A stretch of DNA of 64,000 bases. It comes from Nocardiopsis sp. JB363 (GTDB lineage: Bacteria; Actinomycetota; Actinomycetes; Streptosporangiales; Streptosporangiaceae). This document shows, piece after piece, positions 7,765 to 14,498 of the stretch. Position numbers and translations under genes: made by a program. Position 1 is the stretch's first letter; every line of letters begins with the position of its first letter. Below the pieces are notes generated by a model. The model worked only from the letters and a program-made list of their open reading frames with translations, had not been told where the DNA came from and ran no database searches. The DNA lies in assembly GCF_900143625.1 (NCBI RefSeq), contig NZ_FRFF01000200.1, positions 23,835-87,834 of the forward strand. Reading direction: 5' to 3'.

Positions 7765-8711
7765 CCGGCTCCTCCCCTCAGTCGTGGATTGATGACGGAC
7801 TCGACCGCGCGCCCGCACAGGGTGAAGGACAGCGCGACCACGGCGATGGCCAGGCCGGGCGGGACGATGTACCACCAGATCCCGGCGCTGATCGCCCCGG
7901 AGGTGCGGGCGGCCTGGAGGATGCCGCCCCAGGAGATGGTGGTGGGATCGCCCATGCCCAGGAAGGCGAGGGTGGACTCGGCGATGATGGAGGTGGCCAC
8001 CAGCAGGGTGGTCTGGGCGAGCACCACCGGCATGACGTTCGGCAGCACGTGCCAGCCCATGACGTGGGCGTGACCGCCGCCGAGGGCGCGGGCGCGTTCC
8101 ACGTAGGGTCGGGCTTCCACCGCCAGGGTCTGGGCGCGCACCAGTCGCGCCGTGGGCGGCCAGACGGTGAGCCCGATGGCGAGGATGATGGTGCCGGTGC
8201 CTCGCGGCAGGACCGCGGCCAGGGCCACCGCCAGGACCAGGGTGGGCAACACCAGGAACCAGTCGGTGACGCGCATGATCACCGAGGAGACGATGCGTCC
8301 GCCCACCCCGCCGGAGGACCCGAAGTGCCCGGCGGTGATGCCGGCCAGGGTGCCCAGGGTGACGGAGACGAACGTGGCCAGCAGACCGACCGTCAACGAG
8401 ACGCGCGCGCCCCAGATGATCAGATCCAGGATCGAACGACCGAAGTTGTCGGTGCCCAGCGGGTATTCGAAGCCGGGGGGCTGGTAACTGTCGCCCGGTG
8501 CGCCGGTGATGGTCAGGTGGGCCTGGTCGACGAACAGCGGCGCGGTCAGGGCGAGCACGCCGATCGTGAGCAGCGAGGCCAGACCGAACAGGCCGGCGCG
8601 GTTGCGCGCGTAGTCGCGGGCGAACCGGCCCAGGGCCTCACGGCGCCGTTTCCGGGCCAGGGCACGGGGCGAGAGCGCCGTGCCGAGACCGGGTTCGGTG
8701 GGGGCGCTCAT
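7761..8711 (-). CDS. peptide ABC transporter permease (OppC/DppC type)
   Basis: 316 residues. Starts with a basic cytoplasmic N-terminus (ARKRRREALGRF) and a first membrane segment, followed by the OppC N-terminal motif HPLGTDNFGRS-like EYPLGTDNFGRSILD and five further predicted helices. The EAA loop contacting the ATPases reads PYVERARALGGGHAHVMGWHVLPN. ATG at 8711 overlaps the stop of the partner permease (ATGA). It forms the translocation pore with the OppB-type protein. The C-terminus ESVINPRLRGG is typical for DppC proteins. The LPTLVLAVALAAVLP and STLAFLG segments also match the family. Confidence 0.92.
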   Translation of the reverse strand: MSAPTEPGLGTALSPRALARKRRREALGRFARDYARNRAGLFGLASLLTIGVLALTAPLFVDQAHLTITGAPGDSYQPPGFEYPLGTDNFGRSILDLIIWGARVSLTVGLLATFVSVTLGTLAGITAGHFGSSGGVGGRIVSSVIMRVTDWFLVLPTLVLAVALAAVLPRGTGTIILAIGLTVWPPTARLVRAQTLAVEARPYVERARALGGGHAHVMGWHVLPNVMPVVLAQTTLLVATSIIAESTLAFLGMGDPTTISWGGILQAARTSGAISAGIWWYIVPPGLAIAVVALSFTLCGRAVESVINPRLRGGAG

Positions 8712-9778
8712 GGGCGCACCCGGGGGTCGAGAAGCGGATACACCAGGTCGGCCAGGAGGTTCATGAGGATCACCGAGGCCGCGAAGACCACGAACAGCCC
8801 TTGGACGAGGCCGAGGTCGGGGACTTCCAGGCCGGAGTAGAAGAGTTGGCCCAGGCCGGGCCAGGAGAAGACCGTCTCGACCAGGATCACCCCGGACACG
8901 ACCTGTCCGAGGTTGAGGAAGATGAGGGTGACGGTGGGCAGCAGGGCGTTGGGCACGGCGTGCCTGCGCCTGACGAGGACGTCGCGCAGCCCCTTGGCGC
9001 GGGCGGTGGTCAGGTAGTCCGCCCCCTTCTCGTCCATGAGGGAGGAACGCATGATCATCAGGTACTGGGCGTAGATGACGGCCACCATGGTGGTGACCGG
9101 CAGGACCATGTGCTGGACGGTGCTCAGCGCGCGTTCCACCGGCCCGGTCAGGCCCGGGTCGACCATGCCGCCGGTCGGGAACAGGCCGGGCATGAAGCCG
9201 CGGCCGGAGGCCAGCAGGACGATGAGGAGCAGGCCGAGCCAGAACGTGGGCACCGACCAGAAGAACAGCGCGACGGCGGTGTTGACCCGGTCGCCGCGCC
9301 CACCGGGATTCCAACCGGCTCGTGCCCCCAGGAACAGGCCGAGCAGGGCGGCGATGATCGTGCCGGTGCCGGCGAGCAGGAGTGTCGGCCCCAGGCGTTC
9401 CAGGATGAGGTCGACGACCGGTTCGCGGTACTGGAAGGACACGCCCAGATCGAGGTGGAGCAGCCCCTCGGCGTAGTCGAGGAACTGCCGCCACACGGGT
9501 TGGTCGAGGCCGAACTGGCGGCGCAGTTCCTCGCGCTGTTCGGCGGTGACCTCGCGTCCCTCCGTCATGGCGCGGACGGGATCGCCGGGCAGGATCCGGA
9601 AGAGGAAGAACCCGGCGACGATCACGGCGAACAGGGAAACGGCCGCGGTCAGCAGGCGGCCGAACACGTAGGCGATGACCCGTTGTGCCCGGCCCCCACC
9701 CCCGGGGGCCGCCGGGGCGGGGAGCTCGTCCGTCCCCGCCCCGTCCGGTCCGTCCGCCTCGGTGGGCGTGGTCGTCAC
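8708..9778 (-). CDS. peptide ABC transporter permease (OppB/DppB type)
   Basis: 356 residues. A Pro/Gly/Asp-rich hydrophilic extension of about 30 residues precedes the usual OppB first helix, making it longer at the N-terminus than most relatives. Family motifs: LPGDPVRAM after helix 1, FGLDQPVWRQFLDY, the periplasmic-loop motif DLGVSFQ, and the EAA loop DYLTTARAKGLRDVLVRRRHAVPNA. The helix SWPGLGQLFY region near the C-terminus is also diagnostic. GTG at 9778 overlaps the stop of the substrate-binding protein gene (GTGA), fixing the start. Pairs with the DppC-type permease encoded next. Confidence 0.92.
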   Translation of the reverse strand: MTTTPTEADGPDGAGTDELPAPAAPGGGGRAQRVIAYVFGRLLTAAVSLFAVIVAGFFLFRILPGDPVRAMTEGREVTAEQREELRRQFGLDQPVWRQFLDYAEGLLHLDLGVSFQYREPVVDLILERLGPTLLLAGTGTIIAALLGLFLGARAGWNPGGRGDRVNTAVALFFWSVPTFWLGLLLIVLLASGRGFMPGLFPTGGMVDPGLTGPVERALSTVQHMVLPVTTMVAVIYAQYLMIMRSSLMDEKGADYLTTARAKGLRDVLVRRRHAVPNALLPTVTLIFLNLGQVVSGVILVETVFSWPGLGQLFYSGLEVPDLGLVQGLFVVFAASVILMNLLADLVYPLLDPRVRP

Positions 9779-11613
9779 TCGCGGTCCTCCACGGTGGAGC
9801 GGTTACGGAAGAACAGGAAGGCGCCACCGGCCAGCAGGACGAGGACCACGGCGCCGATGCCGATGCCCACCCCGGTGGAGATCCCACCGCTGTTCGCGGC
9901 GGAGCCGCCTTCCGCGGGCTGGGCGGACCACCAGGCCCAGTAGCCGTCCTGGCCCCAGATGTTGCCGCCCTCGGTCGGCTCCAGCTGGATGCTCTCGATC
10001 TGGTCGGTCCGGTAGGCCTCCATGATGTTCGGGTAGGCCAGGACGTTGACCACGGCCTCCCGGTACAGGATCTCCTGCAACTGGTGGACGATCTCGGCGC
10101 GGGCCTCGTGGTCGTACTCGCTCAGCTGCGCCTCGTAGAGCTCGTCGTACTCCTCGTCGCAGAAGTAGGCGTCGCCCTGCATGGTGCCCGGTTCGGTGGG
10201 CAGCCCGTCGCAGGTGTGGATGCTGAACACGTAGTCGGGGTCGGGGTTGACCGTCCACCCGGTGAAGATGAGGTCGTACTCGGCGTCGTAGAGGGCGTCG
10301 CTCAGGATGCCCGGGTCGACGGTCTGGTTGTCGATCTCGATGCCGATGTCGGCGAGGCGCTCGGTGATGACCTGTCCGGCCTGGACGTTGTCCGGGCGGT
10401 CGGAGTGGACGTGCATGCGCAGTTCGAGGCGGTCGCCGTCGGGCGAGACGCGCACGCCGTCGTCGCCCCTGTCGTAGCCGGCCTCGTCGAGCATCTCGTT
10501 GGCGGCGTCCGGGTCGAAGTCGAGGATGGCCTCCTCGCCCTCGGGCGACCAGTGGAAGTCGGTGTAGCGCGGCGGGATGTAGCCGCCGGCCGCGACGGCC
10601 TGTCCGTTGGCGCCCTGTTGGACGATCTCCTCGTTGTCGATGCCCATGACGATGGCCTGGCGCAGGGTCAGGTCCTGGAGTGCGGGGTGTCCGTCACCGA
10701 ACGCCTCGCCGTCCTGGGTCTCGGCGCCCGGGTTGATGGTGAAGGCCTGGAACCGCTTGCCGTCGGCGATGTTGACGGCGATGTCGTCGGTCGACTCCAG
10801 GGAGGTGGCCTGGGCGTCGGTCAGTTCGTAGACGAAGGAGACCTCTCCGCTGCGCAGCGCCTCGACGGCGGCGTCCTTCTCGGAGTAGTAGCGGAAGTAC
10901 AGCTCGTCGAAGCCGGGGGCGCCGCGCCAGTGCTCGGGGTTGGCCTCCAGCCGGATGTGCTCGCCGCGGGCGTGCTCGGTGAGGACGAAGGGTCCACTGC
11001 CGACGGTGGGGAAGTCGTCGCCGGCGTAGTCGGAGAAGTCCTCGCCCTCCTCCTCCACGATCGGTTCCCAGACGTGCCGGGGCACGATCGGGACGTTGAG
11101 CGCGGTCATGGTGGCCTGGGGTTCGCTCAGTTCGATGACGACGGTCTGGTCGTCCTCGGCGGTGACCTCCTCGAACCCGGCGACGTAGTTGCCGGAGGCG
11201 ATGGAGGCGGCGTCGTTCTCCATGATGGTGGTGAACGTCCACACGACGTCGTCGGCGGTGAGCTGCTCGCCGTCGGTGAAGTAGGCGTCGTCACGGAGGT
11301 TGAAGGTCCAGGTCAGACCGTCGTCGGAGGAGTCCCAGCTCTCCGCGAGGGAGGGCGCGGGCTCGTTGGTCTCCGGGTCGACCGTCACGATGCTGTCGTA
11401 GACGTGTCGGAGGATGTTGGTGGTGACGGCCAACTGCGCCGTGAAGGGGTTGAACGAGTCCACCTGCTGGGCGATGGCCACGGTGAGGGTGTTCGCGTCG
11501 GTTTCCTCGGCCGCCGCGGGTACCGCGGACAGGCCCCCGACCAGGATCAGCGCGCCTGTGGAGGCCACTGTCCGTCGAAGAAGGGTGCCTGAGGGAGGTC
11601 GGTGCTGTGTCAT
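9775..11613 (-). CDS. peptide-type extracellular substrate-binding protein, C-terminally anchored
   Basis: 612 residues; SBP family 5 (PF00496), the capture protein of Opp/Dpp transporters. N-terminal Sec signal (basic start, then LVGGLSAVPAAAEE) without a lipobox cysteine, so it is not a lipoprotein. Instead, after a Gly/Ser linker, residues about 583-605 form a hydrophobic helix (VGIGIGAVVLVLLAGGAFLFF) followed by a short charged tail, which would anchor it to the outer face of the membrane from the C-terminus. Domain motifs: PSLAESWDSSDDGLTWTFNLRD and VGSGPF. ATG at 11613 lies behind AGGGG; an upstream in-frame ATG is less likely because the signal peptide starts here. First gene of the transporter operon, preceded by two palindromes. 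Confidence 0.92.
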   Translation of the reverse strand: MTQHRPPSGTLLRRTVASTGALILVGGLSAVPAAAEETDANTLTVAIAQQVDSFNPFTAQLAVTTNILRHVYDSIVTVDPETNEPAPSLAESWDSSDDGLTWTFNLRDDAYFTDGEQLTADDVVWTFTTIMENDAASIASGNYVAGFEEVTAEDDQTVVIELSEPQATMTALNVPIVPRHVWEPIVEEEGEDFSDYAGDDFPTVGSGPFVLTEHARGEHIRLEANPEHWRGAPGFDELYFRYYSEKDAAVEALRSGEVSFVYELTDAQATSLESTDDIAVNIADGKRFQAFTINPGAETQDGEAFGDGHPALQDLTLRQAIVMGIDNEEIVQQGANGQAVAAGGYIPPRYTDFHWSPEGEEAILDFDPDAANEMLDEAGYDRGDDGVRVSPDGDRLELRMHVHSDRPDNVQAGQVITERLADIGIEIDNQTVDPGILSDALYDAEYDLIFTGWTVNPDPDYVFSIHTCDGLPTEPGTMQGDAYFCDEEYDELYEAQLSEYDHEARAEIVHQLQEILYREAVVNVLAYPNIMEAYRTDQIESIQLEPTEGGNIWGQDGYWAWWSAQPAEGGSAANSGGISTGVGIGIGAVVLVLLAGGAFLFFRNRSTVEDRE

Positions 11614-11641
11614 GACGGCCCCTGTCGGTTCATCGTGGGGT

Positions 11642-11681
11642 GGTGGCCAGGCCACCTGGGGGTGGTTGGTTGTCTACCAAC
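11642..11681. promoter_or_regulatory. two adjacent palindromes before the transporter operon
   Basis: GGTGGCCAGGCCACC (11642-11656, 7-bp arms, 1-nt centre) and GTTGGTTGTCTACCAAC (11665-11681, 6-bp arms, 5-nt centre) lie 29-68 bp upstream of the first transporter gene. Their placement in the leader or promoter suggests operators, for example for a LacI- or GntR-type repressor, but no regulator gene is adjacent. Hairpins in the mRNA leader are the alternative. Confidence 0.4.
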
Positions 11682-11860
11682 AGGTTGTGAGGAGCGTCAA
11701 TCATCTCCGAGGTGAGGCGGGATATCGCAACACATTCGACTCCTACCCCGGGAATCAGGGACGTTTCGCGGGGCCCGAGTGACGAAAGTGCCCCCAACGG
11801 TCGACCGAAAACCAAACTCCGATTCGCGGCGAATAGTCGACTTCCGCTACGGTTCCCGCC

Positions 11861-12574
11861 ATGATGGGGCACTCTCACGCACTGAGCGGCGTGGTCGGTT
11901 GGATGGCGGTCGTTCCGCTCGTCCAAGGCAAGGAATTCCTCGGGCTCAGTTTCGAGCTGGGGCCGGGCGAGATCGTCGCCGGATCTCTGGTGTGCGCGGG
12001 GGCGGCTCTCCTGCCCGACGTGGACCACAAGAGCGCGACGGTGACCAAGACCTACGGAAAGGTCACCGAGATCCTCAGTGACATTCTGAACTGGGCCTTC
12101 GGCGGTCACCGGATGGGAACACACTCGTTCTTCTTCGCCGCGTTGATGGGTGCCCTGGTCACGTTCCTGGCCCTGTGGTCGGAGTTGGCCGTTCAGGTGT
12201 TCGTGTTCCTGCTCATCGGTATCGCGCTCCAAGGGCTGGGTTTCGGTCTGGACAAGAACCGGGCCGCTTCGGGGATCATCAACGCCCTGGGCACGGCGGC
12301 GATCACCCTGGGCCTGTACGCGGCCGGGCTGAACTACACCTGGCTGGGACTCGCGGTCGCCTTCGGCGTCATCCTGCACTTCTTCGGCGACATGATCACC
12401 AAGATGGGCGTCCCGATCTTCTGGCCGTTCTGGAAGAAGCGCATCGGCCAGGGCCGAGGTTTCGTCACCGACGGCCCCGTGGAGAAGAAGGTCGTCACCC
12501 CGCTGCTCACCATCGGCGTCATCGTCGGATCGATCTACCTCTTCGACTGGCCGACCCTGCTTCCCCAGCACTGA
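11861..12574 (+). CDS. DUF457/YdjM-family membrane-bound metal-dependent hydrolase
   Basis: 237 residues. Family motifs carrying the presumed metal ligands are all present: MGHSHALSG at the N-terminus, LLPDVDHKSAT, HRMGTHSF and HFFGDMIT. Between them lie about five to six hydrophobic segments, as in YdjM-type inner-membrane proteins. The biochemical role of this family is not established; in E. coli the member ydjM is LexA-controlled. Two consecutive ATGs (11861, 11864) are possible starts; I took the first. The gene is divergent from the transporter operon, with a 247-bp shared upstream region, and is followed 65 bp later by the O-methyltransferase gene. Confidence 0.85.
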   Translation: MMGHSHALSGVVGWMAVVPLVQGKEFLGLSFELGPGEIVAGSLVCAGAALLPDVDHKSATVTKTYGKVTEILSDILNWAFGGHRMGTHSFFFAALMGALVTFLALWSELAVQVFVFLLIGIALQGLGFGLDKNRAASGIINALGTAAITLGLYAAGLNYTWLGLAVAFGVILHFFGDMITKMGVPIFWPFWKKRIGQGRGFVTDGPVEKKVVTPLLTIGVIVGSIYLFDWPTLLPQH

Positions 12575-12626
12575 TCCTCTCCTCCCCGCCCACGGCGCGG
12601 TCCTGGCCTGGGCAGGGTCGGAGTCC

Positions 12627-12632
12627 TAGGGT
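12627..12632 (+). promoter_or_regulatory. -10 element of a probable leaderless promoter
   Basis: TAGGGT ends 7 nt before the GTG start of the O-methyltransferase gene, the spacing that puts transcription start at or next to the start codon. No convincing Shine-Dalgarno lies in between. This TANNNT-N7-start arrangement is typical of leaderless actinobacterial genes. Confidence 0.45.
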
Positions 12633-12639
12633 TGCGGAC

Positions 12640-13299
12640 GTGACTCGAACCTCAGAAGGCCTCACCCCGGAACTGCACGCCTACATCGTCGCCCACAGCG
12701 AACCGGTCGACCCCGTCCTCGCCGACCTCTCCGAGGAGACCGCTCGGCTCTTCCCCCAACAGCGGGGCATGCAGATCGGTCCCGAGCAGGGAGCGTTCAC
12801 CACCCTTCTCACGCAGCTGTCCGGGGCCCGGAACGCGGTGGAGATCGGTACCTTCACCGGGTACTCCTCCATCTGCTTCGCCCGCGGCCTTCCCGAGGAC
12901 GGCACCCTCCTGGCGTTGGACATCAGCGAGGAGTGGACGGCGGTGGCCCGCCGCTATTGGGAGCGCGCCGGGGTCGCCGACAAGATCGAGCTGCGGGTCG
13001 GTCCGGCCCTGGAATCACTGCGCGCCCTGCCCGACGACACCCGGTTCGACCTCGCGTTCCTGGACGCCGACAAGACCGGTTACCTCGACTACTGGGAGGA
13101 ACTGGTCCCGCGGATCCGTCCCGGTGGGCTGCTTCTGGCCGACAACACCCTCTCCCACGGGCGGGTGATCGACCCCGAGCAGACCGCGCCCCACGTGCAG
13201 GGCATCCGCGACTTCAACGACCGGGTCGTGTCCGACGACCGGGTCTCCCAGGTCCTGCTGCCGATCGGCGACGGGCTCACCCTGGCCCGAAAGCTGTAG
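12640..13299 (+). CDS. class I SAM-dependent O-methyltransferase (PF01596 type)
   Basis: 219 residues, standard for the catechol/caffeoyl-CoA O-methyltransferase-like family. SAM-binding and metal motifs: VEIGTFTGYSSICFARGLP (motif I), LDISEEW, FLDADKTGYLDYWE with the divalent metal/catalytic Asp, and ADNTLSHGRV. The enzyme probably methylates a small catechol-like or hydroxylated substrate in the cytoplasm; the true substrate is unknown. GTG at 12640 was chosen since the conserved N-terminus (LTPELHAYIV) begins shortly after and a leaderless-type -10 sits just upstream. It stands alone before sbcD, 53 bp downstream. Confidence 0.9.
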   Translation: MTRTSEGLTPELHAYIVAHSEPVDPVLADLSEETARLFPQQRGMQIGPEQGAFTTLLTQLSGARNAVEIGTFTGYSSICFARGLPEDGTLLALDISEEWTAVARRYWERAGVADKIELRVGPALESLRALPDDTRFDLAFLDADKTGYLDYWEELVPRIRPGGLLLADNTLSHGRVIDPEQTAPHVQGIRDFNDRVVSDDRVSQVLLPIGDGLTLARKL

Positions 13300-13352
13300 G
13301 ATCCCCGGTTCTCCCGACGGGAACACCCGCGACTTGGGTAATGTCCAGTTCC

Positions 13353-14498
13353 ATGCGCCTGCTGCACACATCGGACTGGCACCTGGGTCGCTCCTTCCAC
13401 CGGGAGAACCTCATCGACGCCCAGGCCGCGTTCCTGGACCACCTCGTCGCCACCATCCACGCCGAACGGATCGACGTGGTGGTGGTCGCCGGGGACCTCT
13501 ACGATCGTGCCCTGCCACCGGTGGACGCCGTGCGCCTGTTCGACCGGGCGCTGGGCCGGATCCGGGCGACCGGGGCGCGGGCGGTGTTGATCAGCGGTAA
13601 CCACGACTCCCTGACCCGCATGGCCTTCGCCACCGACCTCATCGACGCCTCCGGGGTCCACCTGCGCAGCTCCCTGGAAGGGGTGGGCGAGCCGGTGATC
13701 ATCGACGACGAGCACGGACCGGTCGCCTTCTACGGCATCCCCTACCTGGAACCGGAGATCGCCCGCCACCACTGGGACCTGACCGAGCGCGGGCACCCCG
13801 CGGCGATCGGACACGCCATGGACCTGGTCCGAGCCGACCTGGCCGAGCGACCCGGCACCCGTTCGGTGGTGCTCTCGCACGCCTTCGTCACCGGCGGCGA
13901 GGGCTCGGACAGCGAACGCGACATCTCCGTGGGCGGCGCCTCGTACGTGCCCGCCTCGATCTACGACGGCGTCGACTACGTCGCCCTGGGCCACCTGCAC
14001 GGCCGACAGACCATCGCCCCCACGGTGCGTTACCCGGGCAGCCCGCTGGCCTACTCCTTCTCCGAGGAGCACCACCGCAAGGGCTGCTGGGTGGTGGAAC
14101 TGGACGCCGACGGGTTCGCCGGGGCCGAGTTCGTGGACGCCCCGGTGCCCCGTCCCCTGGCCCGGATCCGCGGCAGGCTCGACGACCTGCTCACCGGTAC
14201 CGAGTGGGAGCGCTACACCGGCCACTGGTTGCAGGTCACCCTCACCGACCCGCGCAGGCCGGCCCGACCCATGGAACGGCTGCGCGAACGTTTCCCGCAC
14301 GCCCTGCTGCTGGAGTTCGCCCCCGAGGGCGGTGCCCCCGACCGACGGCCCGTCACCGGCTCGATCGCCGAACGGCCCGAACGCGACGTGGTCGCCGACT
14401 TCGTCGAGTGGGCGCGCGGCGCGCCCGCCACCCCGGACGAGCGCGCGCTCGTGGACCGGGCCGTCGAAGAGGTCCGGCTCCAGGAAGGGATCCGCTGA
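13353..14498 (+). CDS. sbcD: exonuclease SbcD, nuclease subunit
   Basis: 381 residues. Calcineurin-like metallophosphoesterase: LLHTSDWHLGR (D8, H10), VVAGDLYDRALP, ISGNHDS, LSHAFVTGG and ALGHLHGRQ give the full set of two-metal ligands. With SbcC it forms the bacterial Mre11-Rad50 equivalent, processing hairpins and DNA double-strand breaks. Start: ATG at 13353 puts the first beta strand at residue 2, and TAATGT (13339-13344) sits 8 nt upstream as a leaderless-type -10; an ATG 12 bp earlier in frame (MSSSM) is the alternative. The stop overlaps the sbcC ATG by one base (TGATG), so the two subunits are coupled. Confidence 0.94.
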   Translation: MRLLHTSDWHLGRSFHRENLIDAQAAFLDHLVATIHAERIDVVVVAGDLYDRALPPVDAVRLFDRALGRIRATGARAVLISGNHDSLTRMAFATDLIDASGVHLRSSLEGVGEPVIIDDEHGPVAFYGIPYLEPEIARHHWDLTERGHPAAIGHAMDLVRADLAERPGTRSVVLSHAFVTGGEGSDSERDISVGGASYVPASIYDGVDYVALGHLHGRQTIAPTVRYPGSPLAYSFSEEHHRKGCWVVELDADGFAGAEFVDAPVPRPLARIRGRLDDLLTGTEWERYTGHWLQVTLTDPRRPARPMERLRERFPHALLLEFAPEGGAPDRRPVTGSIAERPERDVVADFVEWARGAPATPDERALVDRAVEEVRLQEGIR

